A DNA stretch of 64,000 nt from Bugula neritina (lineage: Eukaryota; Bryozoa; Gymnolaemata; Cheilostomatida; Bugulidae): assembly GCA_964035545.1 (NCBI GenBank), contig OZ037773.1, forward strand, positions 6,995,251 to 7,059,250, given 5' to 3'. A program made the translations under genes and the position numbers. Under the pieces are notes generated by a model. The model was given only the letters and a program-made list of their open reading frames with translations. It ran no database searches and was not told the DNA's origin. Below, piece by piece: positions 12,400-38,258 of the stretch (its first letter is position 1; each line of letters begins with the position of its first letter).

Positions 12400-14117
12400 C
12401 ATTAGGTTGGGGACTACACTATCTTCTCTCCCTTTCACTTACTTAGAGCTTTACTATTTTAAGTATCTGCTTCAAATATTATATCCCGATCTCTCACTTT
12501 AGCATATCATGTGTGAGGTCAACCATTAAATTCTCTCAATTTTATGAACTTGTGCTTCGTACCTTGTCTCTCAAGTTTCAATTAAAGTTGGGTTGGCGAT
12601 TGTTTATACTTTAGATGGAGTAGATTCTTGGAGGTCCTCTAGTTTTTTCATGCTTTAATTAATTAAGTTTAGAGGGTTTATGATGTTCATATTGGAAGAA
12701 GGGTTTGTACAGTTCTAAAAATTTTCAACCTAACATCTATAACATTGTGCAGTTACTAAGTGCCAATTTCTTCTGTCATGTTGCTCGACAGACACTATCC
12801 TGTAAAATTACTATGCAAATTATTATATACTGTTTCCCACAACTAATAGTGTTGGCAACCAAGTTGGAAAACTTGCAACATCATCTTTTCTGTTGGTATC
12901 ACTTAACCTTGAACGAAGTTAGTGTGTAAACAGGGCCAATCATTGATTGCTAAGATTTCAAATTTGAGTTTACCAGCAGCTGTTTGCAAGCTAGTCTTAG
13001 GGGAGATCTGCACCTCGGTATTATTGGTGCTTATTTGCAATTGAATTGATAAAAATTGTAATAACAGTAAGCATATAGCGATTGGGATGGTGATCGTGCT
13101 TGACCCATAGCTAATGTGCACTGTAAAAATGGTAAACTTGTAAACTACATGGTAAACTGGAATGTCTTTGTGGGTGTAAAGTGTAGGCATTCTCCGCATT
13201 ATAATAAATCTAAAAATACAGCAGTTCTTTACTGACCTTTAATCAGAGTTTCATTAGCTCTAGTAGTGTAAATTTAGAGGTTATTGCACATGCCTGGCTT
13301 TGTTTATGCTGATGACAAGGTAATATAATTATTAGTGCCCTCTTTGACTTGTTATATAACTCTGATAGTACCTTGAACTCCCCCACATGTAGATACTACT
13401 GCAATGTTTCAACAGAAGAAATCAATCACCCAGTCTGTTGATTAGCTAAAGAGTTTTCATTCTCTAATTAGTCTTCAGTGCTACATACACATAGTGATTA
13501 TTGAATTGACTTGAGGCATACAAATTATTGACTAACTGATTCATACAGTATGGTTGACTTTAGCTGCTAATTGCTTGTTATGAATCACACAGAGCTGGTA
13601 ATCTGCTCTTGTTTTGTATCTTACAATCACTCTTTACACCTGTGTTATTATATACAGGTACTTGCATGGTTGCATCACTTTTCCCTCATTCCTACAGTTA
13701 GGCTAAGTTTCATGGTATGAATAAAGAACAGGGGCATAAAATATGTAGGCTAGAAGAGATGTCCTGTAAATGTAGATTTGCAGTCCATTTCCACTCTAAA
13801 TAAAATTGCTAGTTCGAAGGTATATTTTGGAGTTGCCCTACAACCATGCTATTAGTATCAAAGTACCTGCACCAAGTTGAAATAATACGTAGAAAAAGAA
13901 TTTAAGATTGTTGAGTTTAATACACATGCAATAGAATGCTTTGTCTTGTGATTGAGTGTACAAGCCACTCTCTAGCCTATCTGTGTTTATCTGTATCATC
14001 ACATCTTCTGCTGCTATCTGCATCTACCGCTAGTCTTACTCACTTCCTCTCTATCTCTTCTCACATCTCCTGTACTGGTCTATCTCTGTATCTCTTAGAG
14101 GTTGAGGTGCAGCAATA
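12400..14117. other. intergenic, no gene seen
   Basis: Short open frames only; none has good splice borders, known motifs or codon-like composition. Confidence 0.4.
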
Positions 14118-14119
14118 GT

Positions 14120-14610
14120 GAATACTAGTAGCACCTACTAACTAATAGTAACTATAATACTATAGTACCTAGTAACTAGTAGTAACTAGAATACTAGTAA
14201 CTAGTAGTAACTATAATACTAGTAACTAGTAGTAACTATAATACTAGTAACTAGTAGTAGCTATAATACTATAGTACCTAGGGACTAGTAGTAACTATAA
14301 TACTAGTAACTAGTAGTAGCTATAATACTAGTAACTAGTAGTAACTATAATACTAGTAACTAGTAGTAACTATAATACTAGTAACTAGTAGTAACTATAA
14401 TACTAGTAACTAGTAGTAACTATAATACTATTATGTAGTACTTACTTGTAACTATTATAATACTAGTAACTACTACCAACTATAATACTAGTAACTGTAG
14501 TACTAACTACTACCAACTATAATACTAGTAACTGTAGTACTAACTACTACCAACTATAATACTAGTAACTGTAGTACTAACTACTACCAACTATAATAGT
14601 AGTTAAGTTC
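14120..14610. repeat. minisatellite, 25-bp unit changing to 37-bp unit
   Basis: About a dozen copies of GTAACTAGTAGTAACTATAATACTA (15-20 base core TAGTAGTAACTATAATACTA) up to about 14430, followed by three copies of a related 37-bp unit containing CTGTAGTACTAACTACTACC. The two share the end AACTATAATACTA, so one arose from the other. Confidence 0.9.
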
Positions 14611-17400
14611 TAGCAACACTTTTCCTGTGTTTTGCTAGCAAATGATTGATATCATCCAGGTTCGTCATTGTCAATAGGAAATACAGTGACATTGCCAGCC
14701 CGCATCATTGTAATCTAGTTCTGGGATCAGGACATTACTATTTTATGTATTCATGTAATAGTGAAATAATGGTATAGTTACACATTGCATTGTGTGTTGT
14801 CGTCATGGGCTATATGATCATATTTGTCATCTTCTCACATCTTGTTGCAGTTGGTGTAAATATCTTTTAAATTAGACGAAGATATTCTGGTAGCTTAAGT
14901 TCTTCATTTGAGTAAATAAAATAGCGGTTTTAATTTATGAAATCATAACTTTCAGGGCTTTCTAACAGGTCTTTTTCGTTAAATATCTTTTCAAGTCTTG
15001 GTGCATTTTATACAGTCGTAGTTGTCCTTCCTTGTCCAGAACTTCCTTCTCTATGTTGAAATTCTAAACATTTTTCCAGCTCTGTCGGTTTCATCCCACT
15101 TAGATGTTTCCCAGTTAGATGCTATTTTTTATTTCGGTACCATTATATATAGTAATATACTTATATATACCTATATAACTGTTGTATTGATTGCTAAATA
15201 ACTAATATGCTAATATCTATAATAGCTAATATAAATGATCTGGAATAATATTCCAATTTTCACGAGTTTGTGTGGGACAAAAAACAGTAATACATTAATA
15301 ATAGACATTATCTTGAATGGATACTTATTAACGAAATATCTTTTCAAACAGCAATAAGTATAAAATATGCAAAATGGATAAGTTAATGCTGATCAAAAGA
15401 ACTTATTTATGTGCTAAATAACAAGCAATTGATCCAAGTTTATTTAAATAATATTTAGATGAATAATTAAATAACATTTCAATAACATTCAAATAAATTT
15501 CGCATAAAATACATATTGTACCAAAATAAATAAATAGCGTTTATCTGGGATGACACTGCTTTGTCTTGTCCTTCAGATTTCATGAATATTTAGACCCAAT
15601 AACATGAACTTTTGATTCCCCCCCCCCTTGGCCTACTTAGAAAGTGCTTTGCTGTATGAAGAATAGAAGTGGTCTATTATATCAATGTGTTAATGCGAGT
15701 ACATTTGATACATGTGAATGGATGAGTAAGTTCATCGAATTTCAAGTGTCCTGACTTGGAACATTTAAAGGAAAATGTAAATTAAGTATTTAGAAAATAG
15801 TAAGTAGGCTAGTGTAGGAGTGGTCATTACAGTTACTCATGGCAAAACCAATAGTAACAACTTCTATTTCAGTGAACCCCTCGATTCAGCGAGTCAAAGT
15901 GAAATTAGTAACAGTCACTTGGCCTTACGCAGCTCATGTGTTAGTAGCCACTCTAGTTACTGTAAACTTTTACTCCCTGTAGTATTGTGCTTGTGATATC
16001 TAATTTATTGGTAATAATCTGGTTGATCAGTCCTTCAAACTGCTTCACTCTTCTGGTCCTGTGTTGTGTATCAGGAGTTGTCCTCTCTGTAAGTTTGAAT
16101 TTTGACAGCAGAAGTATAGAAAACGTTTTAGCCTAAAGTATGCTATTGGATTGAAGGATAGAAACCAACAACTAAAAGTTAGTTTAGCATTATAGGAATT
16201 TTTAATCAAGTTTATGATAACACTGATGCAGTTTCTTCTAACTTGCATATTATTAAGCAGTACGTTGGATTTTAGCCCATTAAATCAGCTGCAGCCACTT
16301 GAAATCAAAGTGTAAAGCTAATCCTAGTTCATTCAACTGTTTAACAATATTGAGTATATTATCTTAGGAATTAAGAAACATATGTTGTTTATTTATACTT
16401 GTAAAGTGGTTAATTTGATTTGAATTTCAATTGAAATACGAGCCTCCTGATTGCAGCTCACAGTTATGACTTGTAATACTCGTGTTATGCGACATTGTGA
16501 TAAATGGGAGTTGTCTTACTAATTTTTCCATAAAACGCCTACTCAGATTAAGTGTGTGCTATATAAACTAGAGTTGTCTTCTCTGAGCGCATGTTCTTTT
16601 ACAAGGAAAAGCTATTTCAGTGTAACATGTCTTGAAAATTTAATTATCAACTATCAAACTATTGATTCAACTTAGAACTTGTTTTTTAATTAAAGTCAAT
16701 TTGTGGTTTTTGCATGTGAGTAAAACTAAATGGTGTTGAATATGAATATATTTAAATTGTAACTTTTCTAAAGTAGCTGATTATTACCATGTGTTAGTAT
16801 AAGCAGTTTAGGGCAAACATTAACTTAAAATAAATTATTAAAAAAACATATAATATTCATTTGGGTGATTTTTAAAGTTAGCAAGCTCTAAATTCTACTA
16901 CTTGGAAATTATCAGCCCTTTATCTTGGAGTTGTCTTCCCCCTTCCTGACCTTGTAATTAATGGCAAATAGAGTTTTATTTTCTGTGGAAGATGTATTTG
17001 TATGTGAGTAAAAATTAGAAACCCAGTACTTGAATAACTATCAAGGTTGATTACATGTATCTCACTCTCGCCACACAAGTTAGTTTATAATAAAAATTTC
17101 TGGAGACAAGTTTTATATTGCTTTGTTTCCTTGATAGTGAATGTTTTCCTTCATGATTTATAGCGCTCTATCATAAAATAATTTTCCAATATTTGCCATT
17201 CCGGTTACTGTTGCTGTATTGTGTGCTAGACAATACTGAAATGCCATATTTTGTAAGATCCTTAACCTTTTACCCTCGTAAATAATTGCCCCTCAGACTG
17301 TGGGAAATTGCGATGCACTGTACTCCAGTATTATATTGTGCAGAACCCCAAATAGTTCTATTTTTATTGGTTTCCTTTTCTTTGTGGACTTGATTGCTAA
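14611..17400. other. intergenic upstream of Ena/VASP
   Basis: No supported gene. A run of 10 C lies at 15618-15627. Nothing else distinctive was seen. Confidence 0.4.
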
Positions 17401-18557
17401 ATCTGTAACCCAACGCTTCTCGGGTTTTTCGTACGATTTAGTAGAGGGTGGCTGGCTACCGCGACGTTCTACACGCTGTTATATTGACAGGCTATAATTC
17501 ATGCGTCACTGCCTCCCATGGTTCAGATCAGTTGTAATCAAAATGCAATTACTGTTACCATTAAAAGTTCACAAGTTCAACCTTATCGTCGACTAGACCA
17601 GTCGCTAAAGAAGCGTGACAGCTGTAGTCGCAGAAGTAGCGAAGAGTCTTGTTCAACTCGTTGTTGTACCATCGCCTTTGCCAGTTTGATCTGACACTAG
17701 TGATTGGATTATATTTATTTGTAATTGATAACGCCCTCAACTTGTCAGATCGGTTAGTATATGCATTATTGAATTAATTACGTCCACTTAAAGCTGTAAC
17801 ACTCTATACAGTACTCGTAGGTACTCACAGCGAATGTGAGAGCCGCTTTTATTGACAATCATTTGTGGAAGTGGCACTGGATCCGATATTCAAGTCTTCG
17901 AGGTGTATTCAGCCAACTTGTTAGTGGAACTCGCAGTGAACAAACCATAGATATTGGTGTACTCAGTACGGTGTCTGATCAGTTGACATTCACATTGATT
18001 GAGGAGTCACTGTGACCACGTCAGAACCGCGGTTTGTAAGTGCAGTCAAAAGTGAAAGGCAATCAACATATTCGAATATATTGCATCGGATAAACAGTCT
18101 ATGGTAAAGTTATTAACTTTTTTTTTATAGTAATCATACTTCCTCGTAGATTTGCTAAAGACTGGATTTGAGTTGCACGCTTAGTTGGAGGGAGTCAGTT
18201 TGACTGATGACATACTGTAGGCATGTCGGTGTCTGTTGACTATTAGAGAAGATGCTACTGTAACAAGGGTGGGTGAACCCGTGGTAGTTAATGTGGACAG
18301 AATCACAAATGGTTATTGTGCAGCCTTATCAAACAATTAATATTACTGCTGCCTAGTAAATTATCTGTGAATTTGTCGCTACTCACAGATACAGATAAGC
18401 CAATCATTCGTGTGTTTGATTTGAATACGGCATATAATTTTATAGTCGAACTATCGGATGAATTCCATTCCATAGCATATTCAAAGTGATAATCGAATTA
18501 CTGGAGAGACTTCACTCACAGTTGCCGAGCTCACAGGGGAATAGCCTTTACAAAGGC
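17400..18557 (+). promoter_or_regulatory. probable promoter and 5' leader region of Ena/VASP
   Basis: Base composition becomes less AT-rich here and the frame entering the first coding exon is open from 18462 without an ATG until 18558. It may include transcribed leader, but no transcription start can be fixed. Confidence 0.3.
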
Positions 18558-29516
<10,959 letters not shown>

Positions 29517-30425
29517 TAAGTCCTGGTTGAAGGTGCTGAAACACGTGCCACTACACACAGACAGTCTATGGTGCTACTGACGCTCGGTTGTCATAACAAC
29601 GCATATACTACACAACATTATGACCTTGAAACAACTTTATTGACAATAGATAATTACGGTCTCGGTCTAAATATCTACAGTGCATGATATGTAGCAGTTT
29701 GAAGTTATCTTCTCTTTAAAGTTTAATCTTGCACTCAGTAATTAACTTTAGAACTTTACATCACTTATACTTTGTGGTGCCACATCTATAAATTAGCTTT
29801 GTTATCTTAGCTCCTATAATAACGTGCCTGTAGCTCAACTCCTTTCGTCAACTGTTCATTTTATAGAAAGGGAACAATTGGAGTTGCCCAGCTATATAGC
29901 TTTACTCCGCACAAATCTGTATATTATATTTCTTTGAGCTGCATGCTTCATGGTTTTCTGGCTATGACGGACAGGAAGTCCTTTATCGATACTTCTGTTC
30001 CTTTCACTCACTCCACTTTATTTATTTCTTTTGAAATTTTATAAATTTTCACAATAGGTCGTGGAATATTTTTATCTCACCTTAGACTCTGTGCAATAGG
30101 TGAACTCTCCCTTCATGGTATTTGTATTTACTCTCCTCCGTATTGTTGAGCAGTATCTGGAATTTCTGTGAAGTCACGGTGTTATGCACTTGAATTTTTT
30201 ATGGCATTTTATTATATAGTAATATATACATTATATATCTTTTAATTTAGCATTCTGTAACAGTGGACAATTTGTATATTAAATATTATAACACTGTTAC
30301 CTTTAAATACAGTCTAAATAGGTTTTATAATGTAATATGTTTTTGCATGCACTTTCATTCATACTTGTTATTATACTCGATATGGGAATTGGATGATGTA
30401 TTTCAAGTTTATGTGTGTCGTACAT

Positions 30426-30567
30426 AATAAATCATGCTTGTAATTATTGTTCAAAAATATACCAACTGGATAAACTCCTTTCATTTTTACTTTCCTTTAT
30501 ACAACAGGTAGTGGAGTTGTGCTCCCATGATTGTTGTTCCATATTTTGTTGAACCGGTTGTAATAAA
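30426..30567 (+). terminator. AATAAA signals, Ena/VASP 3' end
   Basis: AATAAA at 30426-30431 and 30562-30567, about 0.9-1.05 kb after the stop codon. They imply a long, AT-rich 3' UTR. Confidence 0.45.
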
Positions 30568-33500
30568 CATTAGTTAGCTCGAAGTTAAGTGATACATAAC
30601 TATCCATGTATTAACCAAAGGGATAAGAAAAATATTATACATTACTAGTCTGGCAGAACTGGGGGTTAGGTTCGCAATCTCGGATAAAGTTTTTTTCTCC
30701 TGATTATTTATCTTGAGGGTCCAGGTAAACGTTTCCAGGTGGGTGTGGACCTGCCACCTTTGAGCATTTTGAGAAATCCAAGATGGCCGCCAATTATGAA
30801 AAAATCGTAATCTAGTAGGCAGGTAATTTTATAATTAGTCTGAATAATAGATGGTTGGTCATACAGTAGCATACTAATGAGCTAGGCATGAGTCAATTAC
30901 CTATCACAGAGATATTCTACCTGCAAACAGGGCTATAAATAACATCTTCATACATATTACAATGTGTTTACATTATTCTACATTTACATTGTATACGTAA
31001 GAATATTAGATTACACTGAGTCAATGAACTTGTTTCTTGTTAGTTTTATAAAATACAAAGATTGACTATAAATAGACACTTTCAATTATAGTTTTTCAAA
31101 ATACCTTCCATCTATTTTATCTTGAGATGAGCAATTAGGTTTAATATAGTAGTAAAATATACAACTTGTATAACAAATACGGCTTAGCTCTATAATTTTT
31201 ACAGTGTAGACGGTTATTTGTACAGGACTATAGCTGGTGACACATTATTTTCTATAATTGTCTATTTTCCAGTTGTCTATTGTCCATTTTCCAAATAAGT
31301 GTTTTCCAATTGACATTTTCGAAATGTCGTGGATTCCTATAGCCAGCCAGGTGAGGAAAATACTCCATACACAGCTGGAGATACCTCATTATATACTCAA
31401 CATTATGCATGCATGTATATATCTTTCAATGGTGACTAATGCATAATAGTTATTACTTATTAGTGATAGTTTGTAGACAATAATAGTATTGTGATCTGCT
31501 AGTTTTACATCTTCTAGCTGTACTATACGCAGGTTTTAGATGTTACAATAGGCAGCTACCTGCACTATAAACTGACTGTGACCACCTTTCAGAAATTTGT
31601 TAGTGAACTTGCATTCACTTTAGTTAGGCTTTAGGAGTTTTTAAACTGCACAAAGTACTATGTGATACTAGTAAGCAGTGTGTATGGAAAGTTTCAATAT
31701 CTGCAGTTTCCTTATAATATTATAACTTGACTGTATAATAAACACTTGAATTCCAACTAACAACAGTATAACTGACACCCTCAATGTTGTTAGTTGATAA
31801 TGCGGCCTTGGTATCGTATGTCAACACAATTGGCTTCAGTGTGTAAATAATAAATTTGCTAAAGAATAAAACATATACAATGACTAACAATGGTGCTTAA
31901 TTACGATACAGTAATGCTTTATTCGAAACCAGAGGTTACGGCTTGGTTATACATGTAGATAGCTGATAGCACGTAGTACGCACTAGTGTACCTTATCTCT
32001 CCTTTATAACTGGTTCATAAGATCAGGTTCACTGGCTACTAGCACCTGTAATATTATATGCATACACACAGTAAAATATCTTGAGCATCTAACTTGATAA
32101 CTCCTATACCAGGCTATTGATAAAAGGTAAGCTAGTAATCATCTTTCATGTATTTGCTATCTAATTCTACGTCAAGAATTCTACCAGTAGCTGTGCCTTA
32201 AAAACTATACACTAAGTAAATTTTTTTGAATACTACAACTGTATAGCATTTTGTGTATAACACAGTGTGTTCTACAGACAAATAACAGCTTTAAAAGGTC
32301 TATAATTAAACATGCTTGAAATAAAAATAAACAATTATAGTTTAAAAAATAGTGCCGCAGTACTGTGTATTGGAAGAGGTAGGTGCAGTATAACATAGAT
32401 ATTAAGAAAAGCCATTGTCTTAGATAAATAATGTAGCAAAAGAAATTACGATCTTTCTGGTGGCCCAAATGGAAAGTTATTTAGAAAATTAAAAACTTAG
32501 GCTTTTGAAATTCTGCTGTTAATACTAAAGTATAATGCAATACTATATTAAAGTATAATGTAGCACTATATTACAGTATAATCTAATACTATATGGCAGT
32601 ATAATATAATATCATACTGAAGTATAATATATACAACTTTAATACTCTCCAAAACGATATTCAATATAGATTGCTAAAAGTTAAACCACATGCAAGCTTA
32701 TGCAATTCCAAATATAAATATTAGTAAAATAATTTTCTTAATGTAGATTGTACAAATCCATACTGATTTACATGCAACTCGCACCTTTTGACATAACAAA
32801 ACCTATTTATAACCATTACTATACATGTGTGTTTTTATAGTGATTGATTAATGCCAATAGCTGTGTTATAGTAAAAACTGGCATGTGGTTATGCTATGAA
32901 GTATAATATTATTTCCTAAACAATAAAACATACTATTAATGTTGGTATTCCCAATTTGTTAACCTCTAGTAGTAGTTATAGCATTCTTTGAAATTGTAAC
33001 ATCAAGTGTTGGTCAGGTGTTAATTATCCCCTCCATCCATGCAAATGAATTGTTGTTCAATATTTATTGTTTTGATTTGTATCAGTTGTTGTTGATGATA
33101 ACCTTATACTTCTCTATTATATTATATAATATTCTATAATTACTCTATAATTAACTTTGAAAACTCAAATACAGTAGAATTCTAGCCAAAAGTTGCATAC
33201 AATAGAATTGAAATGCATATCAAAACAGTTAATGATTTTGAAACATTGCATGATATGGCCCATATTTTCAACATGGCCTTACAATTAGTGTTTTAGAGTG
33301 GCATTGCAATATTGGATATTATTATATCAGTGGTTTAATATTAAATAGGTATGCTAAGTAAAAAGCAAACATTTGTATTTGAACTTACAACTAGTTATAT
33401 ATCACCATGTAAACACAGTGCATTGCCTAGCATACAGCATATCTGTAGGGAATATAAATATAGGCTCTAAGTGGGCGGATTTCCTTCAGCTTTGAATATA

Positions 33501-34138
33501 CTTATGCATATTGTTTAAGGCAAGTTATGCTTTAGTAGTCCTACAATGATGTCTTTTGTATCACAGCTTTACTCATAGAAATCACTCGCTATAAGCTAAA
33601 AGAACTCATTTTTAGCTCAGGAAAGTGCAGGTCTGCTGTGCTATGAATATTTGATAGTTTGAGAAGTTGCCCACTTTTCAAATAAACCAGTAGGTTTCTG
33701 TATGAATTCAAAGATATGAATTCGTTGCTTAGAAAAGAGGCTTATGTGAAAAACAGCCCAATTTTCTGTATGTAATAAAGATATGCATTTACAAGTTAAA
33801 AAGATAAGATGGGGAGATAATTTACACTCTGAGGGAGAAAAAAAAAGCCAGCCAGTATAGCTTCATGCAGGCTCAACACAGTATCTAACACTTGATCTTA
33901 TGCAGCAATAAAAATCGACATTTTCAACCTGCACTTCAAAAGAGATGTGAATCTAAGATAAGAAATGAAGTGTTACATATGTATATATGACTGCGCTGTA
34001 AAGTCACAAACTGTTCATGCTATAATGCATGTCTGCTTCAAAACTTGCGAAATACTTCACCCTAATATAGTTGCCTATGCATCTAAAATTTAATAAAATG
34101 AAATGAAAGCAGCTAACTTTTCAGCGAGAAAGTCTTTA

Positions 34139-34157
34139 GGGGGGGGGGGGGGGGGGG
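34139..34157 (+). repeat. 19-G homopolymer
   Basis: Uninterrupted run of 19 G, longest homopolymer in the window. Confidence 0.95.
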
Positions 34158-35069
34158 CTCCCCTTAAACAGAGACGACTGTTGGATGAGATGATATGTAT
34201 CCCAAAATATTCTGTTTGTTGAGTCACAGCGTGAATTCTTTCATAGAAATGGCGGAAAAACCTTATGCTGTCCCAACAACTCAAATTCTATCACCAAACC
34301 TAATTTTAGCTCTGGCAGTTATTTTCCTCAAACATAGCTTAAAATTACCCAATGACCTTCATCAGATTTACACCACCCCTTCCCCCCAATACATACTTTG
34401 CGGTGACTTTTTATTAAATAATAGCATATAAAACTAATCATCCTGTAGGTCTACTCATAAATGTTGAACATGTGTTACAAGCAGGTATTTAAAACTTTGC
34501 TTGGACGATTGGAGTAGTAATTTATAGATTTATTTATGAATGGACAGCACATGGTACAAATATTCAATACAATCAATACTAGACTGAAAAGCTAACCATC
34601 CAAATTCTAAACTGTTTATTTCAAGTTAAGTAATGAATTTTCTCTCTACCTTGTTAAAGCATTGAATGAAACTAGGGTATAATTCCAGGTTCATAGCAAT
34701 GCACGAAACATAATACAATTAGTAACTGCTGTAGATTGTGTATAACACATTATAAATATTACGTATGATATTCTTAACTGCAAACTCATTATCACTCTAA
34801 TAGAATAAAGAGTATGGATAGCCCCAGGGTCTAATTCCACACATTCCCATCTATGTACAATTCTCTCCCTTGGAAACTCCTAACATAGCTATTCATCCGA
34901 AACTATTAGCAGTTAATAACACTTATTGTAGCAGTAGTGAAGAAGACTCATATGTTTTGATTGTTTTATTACCTAAAGTAGTAGGTAGAGTGTGCAACAG
35001 AAAAGCTTACACAACACTTATCAATAACACTTGTAAGAATCCTTGGTTACCAGCTAAGTTAATAGTGAG

Positions 35070-35211
35070 TATATACTACTACTACTATATACTACTACTA
35101 CTATATACTACTACTACTATATACTACTACTACTATATACTACTACTACTACCACTACCACTACCACTACCACTACCACTACCACTACCACTACTACTAC
35201 TACTATATAGT
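35070..35211 (+). repeat. TAC/TAT/CCA triplet microsatellite
   Basis: Four to five copies of a 15-16-base block TATATACTACTACTAC, then (TACCAC)n, then (TAC)n ending TATATAGTATATA. Confidence 0.9.
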
Positions 35212-35963
35212 ATATATTAACTGTTCATGTTTGTAGTGTTACCAGTTTACATATAATGTGTTATACAGGCGGTTTAGCTTATTTAAAGCAGGAACAAAAT
35301 ATATTACCTACATTTTTTGGGGTTGGATCATCTAAAATATTCATTTTAGATGGTACAACATTTTGTAATTTAATTTGAAAAATTTTGGTTGAAACCAAAA
35401 GAAGTTCAAAATTATTTTTCTAGCTCCAACCAGCTCTTACACATCCTGGTATAAGTCTAGTATTTCAGATGCATTATATTACATAGTAATAAGAACAGAG
35501 CCATGCATGTTATATCAAAAGGTAAAATGCAAAATCTCATCAGTTTTGTTCTTTTTTGATTTTATTTACTTACTTTTTACAACTAAAAGCTTCTCACTAG
35601 GTTTTCAAATATTTTACAAGACATTTGACACCATGTGCAATTTTACTTGTGCTTGTATTATGTAATTATGTTTTGACAGTATCACTGAAGTATAAAAATT
35701 GAAAACCACACCGATGTAAAAGTTTGTAAATAGCTTTGTTTGTTGAAATAAAATTGTAGCTATATAGCTTTGTACAGCTATTTTATTTTGCTTCAACACA
35801 CAGGAGAAAAGAGGATGTCACAGTAATTAGTGACCATCCTTTTTATTAGTTAAAGTTATACCTTTCAGGAAGTAACTTGCTAGTAACAGTACTACTCCAA
35901 CTAAACATATTTTCAGGTATACACCTGTCTCTACTTCTTCCTGTAGAATAAAGTCCCAACCAA

Positions 35964-38197
35964 ATGATGGAAGAAACTCAGCAAACCTCAACTACTACAA
36001 CATCTGTGACTGTGAACACAGCTTATCCTACTAGTTGGCAGGGGATCCTAAAGATAGTTAAATGTGTGAGTATATAGTATACATGTTACTCTTTAGAGGT
36101 AGGTGAAGTAATGGAGAAATTGAGAAAGGCCTGTGTTCTAGATTAGAAATTTAACAAAAGACGTTATTTTAGTAGTAATAGCTTAGTTTTTGCTAACTTT
36201 TCACATGCTATAGTATTGTGAACTGTTGGGTAAATTTTTATTAATTTGAGAAGGAAGAGCTGTTAATGTGCTGGGGTCAGCTAGTTCAAGTAAACAATGA
36301 TAAACAAAATGAAAGGAGTCAACTTTCATTGAAAAGAATACAGTTTTTCGTCAGAATTGCTTTACCACTTCTTATATTTAGTGAGTTTCCACAGTTTAGT
36401 TGGCTAGTGATGCACGACTACTAGGAAACTGTGTTACGTGCTGTACTAGGTAACCATTTTATTTACTTATTTCTTATACAGCTACAATACCTATACAACT
36501 ATAATACTTATGCACTATACTACTTATACACTATACTACTTATACACTATACTACTTATACACTATAATACTTATACACTATACTACTTATACACTATAC
36601 TACTTATACACTATACTACTACCTATACACTATACTACTTATACACTATACTACTTATACACTATACTACTTATACACTATACTACTTATACACTATTAT
36701 ACTACCTATACACTATACTACTTATACACTATACTACTTATACACTATACTACTTATACACTATACTACCTATACACTATACTACTTATACACTATACTA
36801 CTTATACACTATACTACCTATACACTATACTACCTATACACTATACTACTTATACACTATACTACTTATACACTATAATACTTATACACTATTATACTAC
36901 CTATACACTATACTACTTATACACTATACTACTTATACACTATACTACTTATACACTATACTACTTATACATTAATACTACATATACATTTATTAGATTA
37001 GAACATTTTGCCTATGTAAATGGAGGGTATGGAGAATGTCATATTATTTTGTAGATCTGTCTATTAGCCTGTATGATATGTGCAGCAGTCATCCTCAACT
37101 CAAGAGTGTATAACTATGCAGGGGTTAACTCATACATCAGTTACTGTCTGGCAGTTGCAGTTATTGGGTTTGTAGCGGAGTTGGTCATCATGATCCTGTA
37201 CATTGCTGGAGTAAGCAACAGATGGTCTACAAATGCAGTCTGTAGCATCCTGGTAAGTGCTAATCCCTTGACATTGTCCCTTAGCTTAGCTTAGTTTTAT
37301 GTAGTAAAGGGGAGGGAGATAGAGGGCTAGGGGGTCTACCACCCGACTTTGTACAAGTATTCAATCAGTGGGCAGTATAGTAGTCATTGTGAGGGATGGG
37401 TTGACATTAACCAATTATCTGATAATCAATGATGGGACATTACTCATATTCTTCAGTGTAATGACAACCAAGATGTAAATATTATAACTGTACCAAATGA
37501 TATATATTGTATTATATATGTAATATACAAATATTTAAGAAAATTTTGTGCAAACTTCTATTGCAAAAACTATCTGCGTAAATAGAAAATATAAATAGCT
37601 AGTCAATTATGTGTGTAGGGTAAAAAACTTGATCAAAACCTGCAGATATTTGTTAAGCTTTATTTGTCTGGTATAATGAGCAGTCACATGTTTTAGGAGT
37701 TTTTATAGTTCAGAACTTTTGATAAATGCATATAAATCGATATTCTTTTAAAGTTTCAATACACCAAAACTGTAAATCATTACATATCCAAAAAGACCTT
37801 TATAATCATTGGCTGTATTTGCAGTCACAATTCGGTGCACTTGGTTTTTAGTAAGATTTATTATAATGTGCTTACAGTTCCTGATTTACCACGTGATAAT
37901 GCTCATCATGATGTATGCGGCTTGCATAGTGATGACTGGTTTTGCCGGAAGAGCCAGCCAAGCGTATAATGTAAGTAACCACCAACTTTTGGGGTATGAC
38001 ACCTAATTGTTTCAATTTATCTATTACCAATATTATATAGTAGTTGAGTACTATATGGACAGAATATTTATGTGTGTGCATCGTGCTTGTAGGCATTTGG
38101 AATTCTTGCAATTGCTGGATTTGGTTTAGAGATTTACTTCAATATCATTTGGCTAAGAGGTGGACCTGAGTTGGCAGCTTTTAATGTTGGCCAATAA
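35964..38197 (+). CDS. four-TM MARVEL-like membrane protein
   Basis: Predicted 165-aa tetraspan protein. Coding exons: 35964-36065, 37055-37252, 37878-37970, 38093-38197, all phase 0. A Thr/Ser-rich N-terminal tail (MMEETQQTSTTT) is followed by four hydrophobic helices: about 28-48 (ILKIVKC/ICLLACMICAAV), 63-88 (SYCLAVAVIGFVAELVIMIL), 101-121 (FLIYHVIMLIMMYAACIVM) and 132-153 (AFGILAIAGFGLEIYFNIIW). It ends with a short tail, ELAAFNVGQ. Size, topology and exon pattern match the MAL/plasmolipin/CMTM MARVEL group, which act in vesicle and apical membrane organisation. Start choice between Met1 and Met2 (35964 or 35967) is open. An acceptor just before exon 1 implies an untranslated upstream exon. 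Confidence 0.75.
36484..36968 (+). repeat. 16-bp minisatellite in MARVEL-like gene intron 1
   Basis: About 30 copies of ACTACTTATACACTAT with CCTATA and TAATAC variants, about 485 bases. It ends 86 bases before the exon 2 acceptor. The Tyr/Thr/Leu-rich open frame through it is a repeat artefact. Confidence 0.95.
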
Positions 38198-38252
38198 GAC
38201 AAGCCGACACATAAAATATCAACAATGAGCCACAGTTTTATAACTGTAAGAT

Positions 38253-38258
38253 AATAAA
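38253..38258 (+). terminator. AATAAA polyadenylation signal, MARVEL-like gene
   Basis: AATAAA 56 bases after the stop codon. Confidence 0.7.

Larger units (their letters stand above)
30568..35946. other. gene-poor intergenic DNA
   Basis: No supported coding exon. A possible 5' leader exon of the downstream MARVEL-like gene should lie here, because its coding exon 1 is preceded by an acceptor (CTTCCTGTAG), but it could not be placed. A 19-G run is at 34139-34157. Confidence 0.45.

Noticed and set aside
31320-31353. Possible small exon ATGTCGTGGATTCC...CAG|GTGAGG
   Set aside because: Joining it to the MARVEL-like exon at 35947 gives a stop in the next exon; no other partner was found.
34870-35220. 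116-codon frame before and through the TAC array
   Set aside because: No ATG start, half of it is microsatellite, and no acceptor pairs with it; the GTGAGT near 35065 alone is not enough.
36510-36878. 122-codon Tyr/Thr/Leu-rich frame
   Set aside because: Produced by a 16-bp minisatellite in an intron of the MARVEL-like gene.
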